Assembly (NCBI RefSeq): GCF_005405925.1
Contig: NZ_BJHV01000001.1
Location: 6,014,001-6,078,000, forward strand
DNA from: Streptomyces antimycoticus
Lineage (GTDB): Bacteria > Actinomycetota > Actinomycetes > Streptomycetales > Streptomycetaceae
DNA: 64,000 nucleotides
Direction: 5' to 3'
Made by a program: the position numbers and the translations under genes. The notes under the pieces are model-generated. The model was not told where the DNA came from and made no database searches. It was given only the letters and a program-made list of their open reading frames with translations. Each line of letters begins with the position of its first letter. Position 1 is the stretch's first letter. This document shows positions 52,627 through 64,000 of the stretch, piece by piece.

Positions 52627-53637
52627 TCACAGCTTGCGCAGGGACAGCCGCTGGACCTTGTGGTCCGGCCCCTTGCGCAGCACCAGCGTCGCCCGGCCCC
52701 GCGTGGGCTGGACGTTCTGCTTCAGATTGGGCTTGTTGATGGTGCGCCAGATCATCCGGCCGTAGTCCAGCGCCTCCTCCTCGGAGACCTGGGTGTACTT
52801 GCGGAAGTACGAGGAGGGGTCCTGGAAGGCCGTCTCCCGCAGCTTCCGGAAGCGGCCCAGGTACCAGCGCTCGATGTCCTCGGTCCTGGCGTCGACGTAC
52901 ACGCTGAAGTCGAAGAAGTCCGCGAGACCCACCCGGGTCAGCCCGTCGTTCCCCGGCAGCGCGGGCTGCAGCACATTGAGCCCCTCGACGATCAGGATGT
53001 CGGGGCGGTGCACGGTCAGCCGCTCGTCCGGCACGATGTCGTAGATCAGGTGCGAGTAGACCGGCGCCGACACCTCCGCCCGGCCCGCCTTCACATCGGC
53101 GACGAAACGGGTCAGCGCCCTGCGGTCGTAGCTCTCGGGGAACCCCTTACGGGACATCAGCCCGCGGCGCCGCAGCTCGGCGTTGGGGTACAGAAAGCCG
53201 TCCGTGGTGATCAGCTCCACCCGCGGATGCTCTGGCCAGCGGGCCAGCAGCGCCTGGAGCAGCCGGGCGGTGGTCGACTTGCCGACCGCGACGCTGCCCG
53301 CCACGCCGATGACGAAGGGCGTACCGGGCTGGGCGCCGTTGCCGTGCTTGGTGTCGCCGAGGAAGGTGTTGAGCGCGCCGCGCAGATTGCCGGTGGCGGC
53401 CACATAGAGGTTGAGCAGCCGGGACAGCGGCAGATAGACGTCCCGCACCTCTTCGAGGTCGATGACGTCACCCAGCCCGCGCAGCTTCTCCACCTCCTCG
53501 GCGCTCAGCGGCAGCGGGGTCTTGTCCCGCAGCGCGCTCCACTCGGCGCGGGACAGATCCACATACGGGGTCGCCTCGCCGCTCCGCCGCTGCGGGCCGC
53601 GCACGGTGCGCGCCGCGCGCGCGGTTGACGTGATCAC
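52627..53637 (-). CDS. coaA: Type I pantothenate kinase
   Basis: 336 residues, GTG start. First step of coenzyme A synthesis, phosphorylating pantothenate. P-loop [11 protein letters not shown] in [14 protein letters not shown], then [16 protein letters not shown] and the substrate region [13 protein letters not shown]. Full length for the family. Confidence 0.97.
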   Translation of the reverse strand: MITSTARAARTVRGPQRRSGEATPYVDLSRAEWSALRDKTPLPLSAEEVEKLRGLGDVIDLEEVRDVYLPLSRLLNLYVAATGNLRGALNTFLGDTKHGNGAQPGTPFVIGVAGSVAVGKSTTARLLQALLARWPEHPRVELITTDGFLYPNAELRRRGLMSRKGFPESYDRRALTRFVADVKAGRAEVSAPVYSHLIYDIVPDERLTVHRPDILIVEGLNVLQPALPGNDGLTRVGLADFFDFSVYVDARTEDIERWYLGRFRKLRETAFQDPSSYFRKYTQVSEEEALDYGRMIWRTINKPNLKQNVQPTRGRATLVLRKGPDHKVQRLSLRKL

Positions 53638-53728
53638 CCTCTCATTGTCATGGCAGGGACCGGCCGAGTGCGCGGGGTTGAGGCGTGGGGTCGGTCACCC
53701 CGCCGACCCCCGCCGGCCATGCTGCCGG

Positions 53729-54571
53729 TCACCCCGGCAGGGCCCCGCCCACCGACTTCACGGGCACCGTCAGGGAGTCGTCCGGCGCGATGGCCTTCAC
53801 TGGCTGCCCGAAGGAGGCCAGCGTCATCGTCACCTCGGCGGACTTCGTCTGGGAGCGGTAGGTGAGCCTGACCCGGACGATCCGCCCCGCACGGTCCACC
53901 CAGGCGTCCGTGAACACCGGGAGGTCGGTTTGGATCATCTCGTGCACCTCGGCGAGGCTCCGGCGGGCCTTCGCAGCCAGCCCCAGCGACAGGGTGGCGG
54001 TGTCGAGCGAGCCCCGGTACCGGGTGGCCGGGAGGCCGCCGACGGTCTCCGTGCCAAAGCGCGTCACCTTGCGCATCGCGGAGATCTGGCGCAACACATG
54101 CTCGGGGTCGTTGGCCGGTGCGCGCAGCAGCGAGTGGGCCTCGGCCTTGTCCCGGGCGATGGACGCCCAGGCGCCCTTCGGGACGGCGGGTTGCATCGGG
54201 GTGAGATAGATCCGGCCGCGACTGAAGATCTCGTCGATGTGGTCGACGGCCCCGCCCGGGAAGTCGACGGACAGCCTACCTTTGTCCCGGGCCATGTCGA
54301 AGGGGCCCGCGATGGACAGCGTGTAGGTGCGCGTCCCGTCGCTGAGCACGATCTTCTCGTCGACGCGGACGCTGGTGGCACGGGCCTTCGCTACCGCGGC
54401 GCGGACGATGTCGACGGGTCTGCCGTCCGTGCCTTTGGTTGCGGACGCTTTCGCTCCGGCCTTTCCACCCGGTTCCTCCGCGACGCGGGCCTTCTCGCTC
54501 GAAGCCGATGAACAGCCGGTGCCGAGCGCTAAGAGCAGCACGGCGACGGACGGCATGGTGATACGGCGCAC
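53729..54571 (-). CDS. LppX/LprAFG-like lipoprotein
   Basis: 280 residues from GTG 54571, behind a GGGGGGAA site. Lipobox ending LGTGC (Cys20). The domain with VDFPGGAVDHIDEI, IYLTPMQPAVPKGAW and LPVFTDAWVDRAGRIVRVRL resembles the LolA-like fold of mycobacterial LppX/LprG, which carries lipids in the cell envelope. It is divergent from glmS, with 128 bases between the starts. Assignment tentative. Confidence 0.75.
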   Translation of the reverse strand: MRRITMPSVAVLLLALGTGCSSASSEKARVAEEPGGKAGAKASATKGTDGRPVDIVRAAVAKARATSVRVDEKIVLSDGTRTYTLSIAGPFDMARDKGRLSVDFPGGAVDHIDEIFSRGRIYLTPMQPAVPKGAWASIARDKAEAHSLLRAPANDPEHVLRQISAMRKVTRFGTETVGGLPATRYRGSLDTATLSLGLAAKARRSLAEVHEMIQTDLPVFTDAWVDRAGRIVRVRLTYRSQTKSAEVTMTLASFGQPVKAIAPDDSLTVPVKSVGGALPG

Positions 54572-54699
54572 GATTCCCCCCCGGGAAGTGAAAGTAAAAG
54601 GGCGGCCCCCCAGCCGCTCGTGCGCATTATGCACGGCATGCGAGGGCCTGGGCGTGGCCGGTGGTCGGCCCGCCGCCCCGGGGGTCGTACGCTGCGTCC

Positions 54700-56547
<1,848 letters not shown>

Positions 56548-56563
56548 CCCGACGGATGACGGC

Positions 56564-56932
56564 GTGATCGTCGGCGTGGGCATCGACGTGGCCGGTATCG
56601 ACCGTTTCGCGGAGGCGCTGGAGCGCACGCCCGGGATGGCGGACCGGCTCTTCGTCGAGCGCGAGCTGTGGCTGCCGAGCGGGGAACGCCGTGGCATGGC
56701 CTCCCTGGCAGCCCGCTTCGCGGCCAAGGAGGCCCTGGCCAAGTCCCTGGGCGCCCCCGGCGGCCTGCGCTGGACGGACGCCGAGATCCTCACCGAACCC
56801 AGCGGCCGCCCCCGCCTCTCCGTCCGCGGCACGATCGCCGTCTGCGCGGAGCGGCTGGGGGTGCGGGGGCTGCACGTCTCCCTGAGCCATGACGCGGGGG
56901 TCGCGTCGGCGGTGGTGATCGCGGAGGGGTGA
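56564..56932 (+). CDS. acpS: Holo-acyl-carrier-protein synthase
   Basis: 122 residues, GTG start 16 bases after glmS. Transfers the phosphopantetheine arm from CoA to ACP. Metal residues are Asp8 in [13 protein letters not shown] and the Glu in [14 protein letters not shown]; the end has [13 protein letters not shown]. In most streptomycetes nnrD follows directly; here 3.4 kb intervene. Confidence 0.96.
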   Translation: MIVGVGIDVAGIDRFAEALERTPGMADRLFVERELWLPSGERRGMASLAARFAAKEALAKSLGAPGGLRWTDAEILTEPSGRPRLSVRGTIAVCAERLGVRGLHVSLSHDAGVASAVVIAEG

Positions 56933-57325
56933 GGGTTCCGCTGAGTGCGGGCGCGGGTGCGGGTGCGGCTGCGTTGTTGCGTGCGGGTGTGTGGGTGGTG
57001 CGCCTGGTGTTCGTGGTGCGCCTGGTGTTCGTGGTGTGCCGGGGGCGGGGCCTTCGGTGCGGCGCCCTGGACCGCGTCTTTACGGCGCCGGTGCCCGGGG
57101 GCGTGGTGTGGGCCGGGGGTTGGCGCCACACATATGCGAAAGCGTCCAGGACACCACCCCTGCGACCCCGCCCCTCCCCTCCCGTCGGCGGCTACCCGTC
57201 GGTGGCCCCCGGGTGCCTGTTCGTTCCGCGTCCGGCCCGGGGGCGGGTGCGATCCGCGGCCTGCCCTCCGGGTCGGACCAGGGCCGCGTGTCCATCCGGG
57301 GGTCTCAGTTCCGGTTCCGCATCCG
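56933..57325. other. Intergenic region after acpS with a short tandem repeat
   Basis: 393 bases, no convincing gene. Gly/Val-coding GC-rich sequence at the start includes an exact 18-bp tandem repeat (GTGGTGCGCCTGGTGTTC, 56995-57030, plus six more bases). The remainder is GC-rich without a visible promoter or hairpin. It borders the lineage-specific insert. Confidence 0.5.
56995..57036 (+). repeat. 18-bp tandem repeat
   Basis: Two full copies of GTGGTGCGCCTGGTGTTC and a third partial copy (GTGGTG). Non-coding as far as can be seen. Confidence 0.8.
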
Positions 57326-58572
57326 TCAGGCGGGCACGGGCTGGGGTGCGGTGAGGCGCCCGTTGCGGGCCAGGGCGCGTACGGCCGCCGCGCAGCCCAG
57401 ACCGGTGGCGGTCAGCAGTAGCCAGGGCAGCCAGGTGACGTTGTGGCGTTGGGCGTGGTCCCAGATCGCGCCGGTGGCCAGGTTCCCCAGGGTGATGCCG
57501 AGACCGGAGACGGTGTTGTAGAGCCCGTAGTGGGTGGCCACCAGGCGGCCGCCGGCGAGGGAGACGACGGTGTCCATCTCGAAGGGGTAGACCACGGCGC
57601 TGCCCACCGCGAGGAGCGTCACGGCGGCGGCGAGCGCGGCCACGACCGCCGCGGTGGCGGGCGGCGTCAGGGCGAGCGGGAGGAAGGCCAGGCCCATCAT
57701 GGTGAGCCCGCGGACCAGGGCCTGGTCCGCGCTCCAGTGCCGCTTGGCCCAGCCGGTCAGCCGCAGCTGTCCGGCCACCGCGACGGCGGCCGAGAGCACG
57801 AACAGGCCGCTGGTGGCCTTTGTGCCGTCCGTGCCCAGTGCCCGGTCGGCGGCGAGCGGGAGTGCCAGGTAGACCTGGAACGTCAGCACGTAGGAGCCGA
57901 TCATCGCGGCGGAGAAGAGCAGGAACGGTCGGTTGGCGACGACCGTGCGCCACTGGGCCGGCACCCCCGCTGTCCCATCGGCCGCCGCTGTCCCGTCGGC
58001 GTGGCGCGGGGCAGGGCCCGCCACTGCAGAACGCTCAGCAGCGCGAAGATCAAGGCCGCGCTCGTGCACACGAGGCGGAAGTCGGCGGCCAGCAGCGCGA
58101 GGCCGACCAATGGGCCGAGCAGCATCCCGGCCTGGTAGTAGACGTTGAACGTCGCGAACGCCTCCACCCGCCGCGTCCCCGCCTCGGCCGCGAGGTAGGC
58201 GCGGACGGCGGGGTTGAACAGCGCTCCGGCGAAACCGGTGGCTGCCGAGGCGATCACCAGGGCGGGCAGCGCATCCACCCAGCCCAGCAGCGCGAACCCG
58301 CCGGTCCGCAGCAGACACCCGGCCATGATCGGGGCCTTGTAGCCATAGCGGTCGGCGAGGGTCCCGCCGATCAGGAACATGCCCTGCTGGGAGAGGTTGC
58401 GCACCCCCAGGACCAGGCCGACGGCCCAGGCCGCCAGGCCCAGGTCCCCCGTCAGATGGGCGGCGAGGTAGGGCATGAGCATGTAGAACGCCAGGTTGAT
58501 GGCGAACTGGTTCGCCATCAGCAGTTGGGCGCTGGGCGGGAAGGAGCGGGTGCTGCGCCACAGGGCCTTCAT
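57326..58572 (-). pseudogene. MFS transporter, frame broken in this sequence
   Basis: Major-facilitator transporter. The first half ([20 protein letters not shown] to LSVLQWRALPRA) lies in one frame, with the GTLADRYGYK loop between helices 2 and 3. The second half (QWRTVVANRPFLLFSAAMIG to the end) lies in another. The switch falls between 57963 and 58011; one extra base in GGGG at 58008-58011 or CCCCC at 57964-57968 restores about 415 residues and 12 helices. Probably a sequencing error, as in secY and rpsD. The ATG overlaps the PLP-enzyme stop (ATGA), so the two are coupled; it may export the product of that enzyme. Confidence 0.8.
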
Positions 58573-59702
58573 CGCCGCACCGCCGGGGTGTGGGTGAGGT
58601 CGGCGAGCGGGTCGGTCACAGTGGTGCACCGGGTCCAGGAGGTGACCGTCCGCTCCCGGGGGTGGGCGATCTCCTGCGGTGCGTCGGGCGGGAAGTGGCA
58701 CAGCAGACCGTGTTCGCGGCAGTAGGTCTCGCAGAAGACGGTGCCGGTGTACCGCTGGGGTCCGTCCGGGAAGATCGCGGCGATCCGGGCCTCGGCGGGC
58801 AGGACCCCGGCGAGCCAGCGGGCGGTCAGCGCGACCGCGCCCACGCTCCAGCCGCCGGTGGCGTAGTGGCAGCGGGCCAGCCGCCGAGCGGCCCAGACCG
58901 CTTCGGGGGCGGCGACCCAGTGGACCTCGTCGAAGAGGTGGTAGGCGACGTTGCGGGGATGGATGCTGCTGCCCAGGCCGCGCATCAGCCGCGGGGCAGC
59001 GGGCTGGCCGAAGATGGTGGAGCCGGTCGTATCGACGCCCACCACCTTCAGGTCGGGGAAGAAGTCGCGCAGCGCCGAACCGACACCGGCCGAGTGGCCG
59101 CCGGTGCCGACGCTGACCACCAGGGCGTCGATCCGCCCGAGCTGGGCGACCAGCTCATGGGCCAGCGGCCGGTAGGCGGCCACGTTGTCGGGGTTGTGGT
59201 ACTGGTCCGGGCACCACGTGTCCGGGCGGGCGGCCAGGAGTTCGGCGACCTTGTCCCGGCGGGCCTGCTGCCAGCCGCCGACCGGATGCGGTTCCGCCAC
59301 GACGTGGACGGTGGCGCCGTAGGCGGCCAGCAGGCTGCTCATCATCGGCTCCATGCCGGGGTCGGTGACCACCGTGACGGGGTGGCCGAAGGCGTTCCCG
59401 GCCAGCGCCAGGCCGAGGCCCAGGGTGCCGGAGGTCGATTCCACGATAGGGGCACCGGGCAGCAACTCGCCCCGATCGCAAGCGGCTTGGACCATGTACA
59501 GGGCGGTGCGGTCCTTGATTCCGCCGGGGTTGGCGCCCTCCAGCTTTGCCCAGAACCCGCGGCCCGGGGCGGCGAACGGCTCGCCCACCCACAGCAGCGG
59601 GGTGTTGCCGACCAGCCCGGCCGGGGTCCGCACGCTGGGTGCGGTCGCGACCGGCAGGCCGGCGGGAGGGCAGGGGGACGTCACAGCGGTGATGGTGTTC
59701 AT
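58569..59702 (-). CDS. PLP-dependent cysteine-synthase-like enzyme
   Basis: 377 residues from ATG 59702. Fold-type II PLP enzyme: [13 protein letters not shown]-lysine Lys63 in [12 protein letters not shown], the phosphate loop region [14 protein letters not shown] and [10 protein letters not shown]. It resembles cysteine synthase and cystathionine beta-synthase, but NPGGIKDR replaces the usual NP-x-S-x-K-DR and the C-terminal ~60 residues ([14 protein letters not shown]) are extra. It may make a special amino acid; with the coupled MFS transporter this looks like a small specialised-metabolite or resistance unit. Product unknown. Confidence 0.82.
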   Translation of the reverse strand: MNTITAVTSPCPPAGLPVATAPSVRTPAGLVGNTPLLWVGEPFAAPGRGFWAKLEGANPGGIKDRTALYMVQAACDRGELLPGAPIVESTSGTLGLGLALAGNAFGHPVTVVTDPGMEPMMSSLLAAYGATVHVVAEPHPVGGWQQARRDKVAELLAARPDTWCPDQYHNPDNVAAYRPLAHELVAQLGRIDALVVSVGTGGHSAGVGSALRDFFPDLKVVGVDTTGSTIFGQPAAPRLMRGLGSSIHPRNVAYHLFDEVHWVAAPEAVWAARRLARCHYATGGWSVGAVALTARWLAGVLPAEARIAAIFPDGPQRYTGTVFCETYCREHGLLCHFPPDAPQEIAHPRERTVTSWTRCTTVTDPLADLTHTPAVRR

Positions 59703-59838
59703 CGGCGTCTCTTTCGACGGCCCGGCCCGCGACGGGGTCGGCCGCTCGGGTTGGAGAAGAAGATGGCCTGCGTACCGCCGCGGACACGGGAACGGCGACG
59801 ATGTGTGTCCCGCTCTGCGCGCGGCGGCGCGGCCCCTC

Positions 59839-60258
59839 CTAGATCCGCCAGACCCCCAGTACCGCCCGGCCCCCGGCGGGCGGCGCCCTCTTGCCCCCGC
59901 CCGCCCTCGCCTGCCAACCGGGCGGCGGCACGTCATCCGAGGCGAACGCGGCGCCGGAGGCGGCCACCGCGCCGGGAAACACCAGGGGGTAGTTCTGCTG
60001 GACCCAGCCGGGCTGGTCCCCGTCGTGACAGCGCGAGGCGGCATCGCCGTCCGCCGCCCGGGGAAGGTCGCCGGCCGTGACGGGCGCCGTGGCCGCCGAG
60101 CGGACAGCACTCAGCGAATCCGCGCCGCCCGCCCGCTGGGGCCCGTGCGCACAGACGAGGAGATGGACCAGCGTGGCCAGCGCCGTGACCAGTCCGGCCA
60201 GGGCCCACCACCCGGCCCGGCCGCCACGGTGCGGCACCCCGACAGTCACATCGCTCAA
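59839..60258 (-). CDS. Small single-pass membrane protein of unknown function
   Basis: 139 residues. One helix ([20 protein letters not shown]) near the N-terminus, then a Ser/Ala/Asp-rich external part with [14 protein letters not shown]. Likely first gene of the minus-strand insert, 136 bases before the PLP enzyme. No family recognised; coding status supported by a consistent membrane/external layout rather than by homology. Confidence 0.6.
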   Translation of the reverse strand: MSDVTVGVPHRGGRAGWWALAGLVTALATLVHLLVCAHGPQRAGGADSLSAVRSAATAPVTAGDLPRAADGDAASRCHDGDQPGWVQQNYPLVFPGAVAASGAAFASDDVPPPGWQARAGGGKRAPPAGGRAVLGVWRI

Positions 60259-60343
60259 AGTAACCGATCAACTGCATAAGGTGCTTGTTAGGTCCGCTCC
60301 TGCGGCCGGGCGTCTACTCGGCCGAGCACGTCGAGTCGGCCCC

Positions 60344-61849
60344 TCAGGCCAGCACGTCCCGCCATGTGTCCGTCAGCGCCGTCGAGACGTCGTACGCGGC
60401 GATGGGGGCGCCATGCGGCGTCGTGGCGCGGCGCGCGGCCAGCCCGTGGAGGTAGGCGCCGACGGAGGCGGCATCGCGGGCGGGGAGGCCCGTGGCGAGC
60501 AGGGAGCCGATCAACCCGGAGAGCACATCGCCGCTGCCCGCCGTGGCCAGCCAGCCGGTGCCGGTGGGGTTGACGCGCACCGGCTGGTGTTCGGCGGCGA
60601 TCAGCGTGGTGGACCCCTTCAGGAGCACGGTCGCGCCGTAGCGCTCGGACAGGGCCCGCACGGCGGCGAGGCGGCCCGACTCGACCTCTTCGCGGCTCAC
60701 GCCGAGCAGCGCCGCCGCCTCGCCCGCATGCGGGGTCAGGACGGTCGCCGCCTCGCGTTTGCGCAGGTCGCTCCCGGCGGGCAGCAGGTGGAGCCCATCG
60801 GCGTCGACCAGGACCGGGACGTCGGAGGCGAGAACGTCGTCCAGGGAGTGCTTGGCCGCCGCGCCGTCGCCGAGGCCGGGGCCGACGACCCATGACTGGA
60901 CGCGGCCCGCCTTGGCCGGGGGCCCGGTGTGGACGAGGGTCTCGGGGAAGCGCGAGATGACGTCGTCGGCCGCGGGGCCGACGTAGCGCACCGCCCCCGC
61001 ACCGCCCCGCAGCGCGCCCGAGACGGCCAGCACGGCCGCGCCCGGGTAGCGGGCGGAGCCCGCGACGACGCCCACCACGCCGCGCCGGTACTTGTCGCTC
61101 TCGGGCATGGGCCGGGGCAGCAGCGCCGCCACGTCCTCGTGCTGGAGCGCCTCCACGTCGGGGTCGGCCGGAAGATGGGCGTCCAGGCCGATGTCGATCA
61201 GCCGCAGGGCGCCCGCGTGGGTGTGGGCGGGGTCGATGAGCAGCCCCGGCTTGTACGCGCCGAAGGTGATCGTGGCGTCCGCGCGCACGGCGGAGCCGCG
61301 CACCTCGCCGGTGTCGGCGTCGACCCCGCTGGGCAGGTCCACGGCAACGGCGATGCCGCGCACCGCCCGGACCAGCCGCTCCGCGTCGGGCCGCAGCCCG
61401 CCCTTGCCGCCGATGCCGACGATGCCGTCGATGACGAGATCGGCGCGGGCCACGGCCGCCTCGCCCCAGTCGGCGGCCACCTTGCCGTCGTCGGAGGCCG
61501 CTTCGCCCCCGTCAGCGCCGGCCCGGCCGCCCTCGGCCGAAACCGTGCGCCCGCCGGCGGCCCGCAGCGCGGCGAGCCCGCCCTGGTGCGCCCGGTCGGG
61601 GTTGAGCAGCACCGCCGTGACCCCGGCGCCGCGCCGGGCCAGCCGGGCGCCCGCGTAAAGCGCGTCACCGCCGTTGTCGCCGCTGCCGACGAGCAGGGCC
61701 ACCCGGGAGCCGTACACCCGGCCCAGCAGATCGGCGCACGCGGCCGCGAGCCCCGCCGCCGCGCGCTGCATGAGCGCTCCTTCGGGCAGCCGCGCCATCA
61801 GTTCCCGCTCGGCGGCCCTTACGGTCTCCACGCTGTAGGCAATCCTCAT
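60344..61849 (-). CDS. nnrD: Bifunctional NAD(P)H-hydrate epimerase/dehydratase
   Basis: 501 residues from ATG 61849 (MRIAYSVETVRAAERELMAR). The N-terminal YjeF epimerase domain (about 1-210: GSGDNGGDALYAGARLA, VDLPSGVDADTGEV) is joined to a C-terminal ribokinase-fold dehydratase (LTPHAGEAAALLG, GTGWLATAGSGDVLSG). Repairs damaged NAD(P)H hydrates. The frame extends further upstream but lacks similarity. Divergent from alr with 83 bases between. Confidence 0.96.
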   Translation of the reverse strand: MRIAYSVETVRAAERELMARLPEGALMQRAAAGLAAACADLLGRVYGSRVALLVGSGDNGGDALYAGARLARRGAGVTAVLLNPDRAHQGGLAALRAAGGRTVSAEGGRAGADGGEAASDDGKVAADWGEAAVARADLVIDGIVGIGGKGGLRPDAERLVRAVRGIAVAVDLPSGVDADTGEVRGSAVRADATITFGAYKPGLLIDPAHTHAGALRLIDIGLDAHLPADPDVEALQHEDVAALLPRPMPESDKYRRGVVGVVAGSARYPGAAVLAVSGALRGGAGAVRYVGPAADDVISRFPETLVHTGPPAKAGRVQSWVVGPGLGDGAAAKHSLDDVLASDVPVLVDADGLHLLPAGSDLRKREAATVLTPHAGEAAALLGVSREEVESGRLAAVRALSERYGATVLLKGSTTLIAAEHQPVRVNPTGTGWLATAGSGDVLSGLIGSLLATGLPARDAASVGAYLHGLAARRATTPHGAPIAAYDVSTALTDTWRDVLA

Positions 61850-61932
61850 GCTCTTAGTCTCCCGAACGGAGGGCACTCCGTGCGTGGAAGCACACACTCC
61901 GGTGGGCTGATCGGCCTGAGAGACTGACGGAG

Positions 61933-63087
61933 ATGGACGAGACACCGATGCGCGCCCGTGCCGTGGTCGATCTGGCCGCCCTACGGGCCAACGTGAGGGC
62001 GCTGCGCGCCGCGGCACCCACGGCCGAGCTGATGACCGTGGTCAAGTCGGACGCCTATGGCCACGGCATGGTCCCGTGCGCGCGTGCCGCCCGTAAGGCG
62101 GGCGCGAGCTGGCTGGGCGCGGCCACGCCCGAGGAGGCGCTCGCGCTGCGGGCGGCGGGGGACACGGGCCGGCTGATGTGCTGGCTGTGGACGCCCGGCG
62201 GCCCCTGGCGGCAGGCGATCGAGGCGGACATCGACGTCTCGGCCAGCGGGCTGTGGGCGCTGCGCGAGGCCGTCGCGGCGGCGCGTGCGTGCGGCCGTAC
62301 GGCGCGGCTCCACCTGAAGGCGGACACCGGGCTCGGCCGGAGCGGCTGCCAGCCCGCCGACTGGCCCGCGCTGGTCGACGAGGCCCGCGCGGCCGAGGCG
62401 GAAGGGGCCATTCGGGTGACGGGGCTGTGGTCCCACTTCGCCTGCGCGGACGAGCCGGGCCATCCGTCCATCGGCGCCCAGCTGTCGGTCTTCCGCGACA
62501 TGGTGGCGCACGCCGAACAGGCGGGGCTGCGGCCGGAGGTGCGCCACCTGGCCAATTCCCCGGCGACCCTGACCGTGCCCGAGTCCCACTTCGACCTCGT
62601 ACGGACCGGCATCGCCACCTACGGCATCTCCCCGAGCTCCGAACTCGGCGCGGCCGCCGACTTCGGCCTGCGGCCGGTGATGACGCTCTCCGCCGCGCTC
62701 GCCTCCGTCAAGCGGGTGCCGGGCGGGCACGGCGTCTCCTACGGGCACCGCTATGTGACCCCCGGCGAGACGACCCTCGCGCTGGTGCCCGTCGGGTACG
62801 GGGACGGCATTCCGCGCCATGCCTCGGGCACCGGCCCGGTGCTGGTCGCGGGGAAGTGGCGGACCATCGCGGGCACGGTCGCCATGGACCAGTTCGTGGT
62901 GGACTTGGGCGGGGACACCGCCGCCCCGGGAGACGAGGCGGTGTTGTTCGGTCCGGGCGACCGGGGTGAGCCGACCGCCGAGGACTGGGCACGTGCCGTG
63001 GGCTCGATCGCCTATGAGATCGTGACGCGAATCTCGGCCCGGATTCCCCGCGTTTATGTAGGTGAGGACGGGGGCACAGGGAACTGA
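61933..63087 (+). CDS. alr: Alanine racemase
   Basis: 384 residues. PLP lysine Lys38 in VVKSDAYGHG; the catalytic Tyr region is HGVSYGHRYVTPG; the AMDQFVVDLG segment is conserved. Supplies D-alanine for peptidoglycan. Standard position next to nnrD; the following hydrolase starts 2 bases after the stop. Confidence 0.97.
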   Translation: MDETPMRARAVVDLAALRANVRALRAAAPTAELMTVVKSDAYGHGMVPCARAARKAGASWLGAATPEEALALRAAGDTGRLMCWLWTPGGPWRQAIEADIDVSASGLWALREAVAAARACGRTARLHLKADTGLGRSGCQPADWPALVDEARAAEAEGAIRVTGLWSHFACADEPGHPSIGAQLSVFRDMVAHAEQAGLRPEVRHLANSPATLTVPESHFDLVRTGIATYGISPSSELGAAADFGLRPVMTLSAALASVKRVPGGHGVSYGHRYVTPGETTLALVPVGYGDGIPRHASGTGPVLVAGKWRTIAGTVAMDQFVVDLGGDTAAPGDEAVLFGPGDRGEPTAEDWARAVGSIAYEIVTRISARIPRVYVGEDGGTGN

Positions 63088-63089
63088 CC

Positions 63090-64000
63090 ATGGGCGACGA
63101 GAGCACGGCCGGCAGTACGGCAGAGATGGCGACACGAGTCGCGGCGGGGGCCACAGCCGTGAGCTGGCGCCGGGGCGCCGGATTCGCGGGAGCCACGATC
63201 GGCGTGCTCGCGGCGGGGGCGGCCGCGGGCGTCGCGCTGGAGCGGCTGACGGTCGGCCGCGGTGTACGGCGCAAGGCCCGCCTCGCACTGGACGCCGAGG
63301 GCCCTTACGGCACCCTGCGCGGCACCCCGGGCACGGCGGTCGCCGACGACGGCACCGAGCTCTACTACGAGGTCGAAGAGGTGCGGGAGAATGCCGCCGC
63401 GCCCTCGCCGCGGCGCAAGCGGCGGTTCGGGCGCCGCACCCCCACCCCCGTCACCATGGTCTTCAGCCATGGCTACTGCCTCGGCCAGGACTCCTGGCAC
63501 TTCCAGCGCTCCGCGCTGCGCGAGGTCGTCCGCACCGTCTACTGGGACCAGCGCTGCCACGGCCGCTCGGCGCGCGGCTGCGCCCAGGCGGACGGCGAGG
63601 CGATCAGCATCGACCAGCTCGGCCGCGATCTGAAGGCGGTCATAGACGCGGCCGCGCCCGAGGGCCCGCTGGTGCTGGTCGGCCACTCCATGGGCGGGAT
63701 GACGATGATGGCGCTCGCCGCGCAGTACCCCGATCTGGTGCGCGAGCGCGTGATCGGCGCGGCCTTCATCGGCACCTCGGCGGGCCGGCTGGGCGAGGTC
63801 AGCTTCGGCCTCCCGGTGGTCGGGGTGAACGCGGTGCGGCGGGTGCTGCCCGGACTGCTCAAGGCGCTGGGCTGGCAGGCCGACCTGGTCGAACGGGGGC
63901 GGCGGGCCACCGCCGATCTCTTCGCGGGGCTGATCAAGCGCTATTCGTTCGGCTCGAAGGACGTGGACCCGGGGGTCGCGCGGTTCGCCGAGCGACTGAT
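63090..64000 (+). CDS. Alpha/beta hydrolase, N-terminal part
   Basis: 303 residues present; the gene runs past the window end. An Ala-rich hydrophobic N-terminal segment (ATIGVLAAGAAAGVALE) may be a membrane anchor. The hydrolase core shows an HGYCLG oxyanion region and the nucleophile elbow VGHSMGGMTMM. Probably co-transcribed with alr. Substrate unknown. Confidence 0.9.
   Translation, partial: MGDESTAGSTAEMATRVAAGATAVSWRRGAGFAGATIGVLAAGAAAGVALERLTVGRGVRRKARLALDAEGPYGTLRGTPGTAVADDGTELYYEVEEVRENAAAPSPRRKRRFGRRTPTPVTMVFSHGYCLGQDSWHFQRSALREVVRTVYWDQRCHGRSARGCAQADGEAISIDQLGRDLKAVIDAAAPEGPLVLVGHSMGGMTMMALAAQYPDLVRERVIGAAFIGTSAGRLGEVSFGLPVVGVNAVRRVLPGLLKALGWQADLVERGRRATADLFAGLIKRYSFGSKDVDPGVARFAERL

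Noticed and set aside
56929..57354. Possible small protein after acpS
   Set aside because: Composition is Gly/Val/Arg repeats from GC-rich tandem DNA; no start signal or conserved feature.

Overview
The window is a high-GC actinobacterial chromosome segment, almost certainly from a Streptomyces. Evidence: codons ending in G or C throughout, frequent GTG starts, zinc-binding ribosomal protein variants (S14, S4, L36), two actinobacterial zinc sites in RpoC, and the gene order rpoBC - str operon - S10/spc/alpha operons - truA - rplM/rpsI - glmM - coaA - glmS - acpS - nnrD - alr. No tRNA, rRNA, CRISPR array, transposase or integrase was seen.

Layout. 1-5049: end of rpoB and complete rpoC. 5127-11680: a six-gene block on the minus strand lying between rpoC and rpsL. 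In transcription order it encodes a Crp/Fnr regulator, a class III nucleotidyl-cyclase-like protein, a large protein with a degenerate P-loop, an SPFH/band-7-like coiled-coil protein, a Pycsar-type (PycTM, DUF5706) membrane effector and an M48 membrane protease. 12071-16495: rpsL-rpsG-fusA-tuf. 16609-18331: two charged-tail proteins, one with an SRPBCC domain. 18771-21580: a Tat-exported PIG-L deacetylase fused to a propeller-like region, and a small membrane protein. 22117-38904: rpsJ through rplQ (S10, spc and alpha operons, with secY, adk, map, infA, rpmJ, rpsM, rpsK, rpsD and rpoA). 38990: truA. 40031-44000: an overlapping stressosome-type cluster (RsbR, RsbS, RsbT, an ATPase-PP2C fusion, an RsbU-like PP2C). 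43994-48743: a membrane-anchored protein, a GT4 glycosyltransferase, a lipoprotein and a membrane-anchored Cys-rich protein. 49103-50091: rplM-rpsI. 50231-63087: cell-wall and cofactor genes (glmM, DUF389, coaA, lipoprotein, glmS, acpS, nnrD, alr). They are interrupted at 57326-60258 by a PLP-enzyme/MFS/small membrane protein insert. 63090 to the end: partial alpha/beta hydrolase.

Most interesting region: 5127-11680. The cyclase-like protein ends, and the next protein begins, with the same glycine-rich motif (20 of 26 residues identical). Such motif sharing is typical of paired proteins that signal by amyloid-like templating. A GTG(N)6GNCAC palindrome, the reported Streptomyces Crp consensus, lies just upstream of the cyclase gene. 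Together with a Pycsar-type effector this suggests an undescribed cyclic-nucleotide immune or stress signalling operon. Function is inferred, not shown.

Sequence quality. Four genes (M48 protease, secY, rpsD, MFS transporter) are each broken by an apparent one-base loss at or near a C/G homopolymer. Because secY and rpsD are essential, at least these two, and probably all four, look like sequencing or assembly errors.

Regulation. The rpsL and rpsJ leaders carry a nearly identical 27-nt element with a stem-loop (26/27 identical), suggesting shared control of the str and S10 operons.
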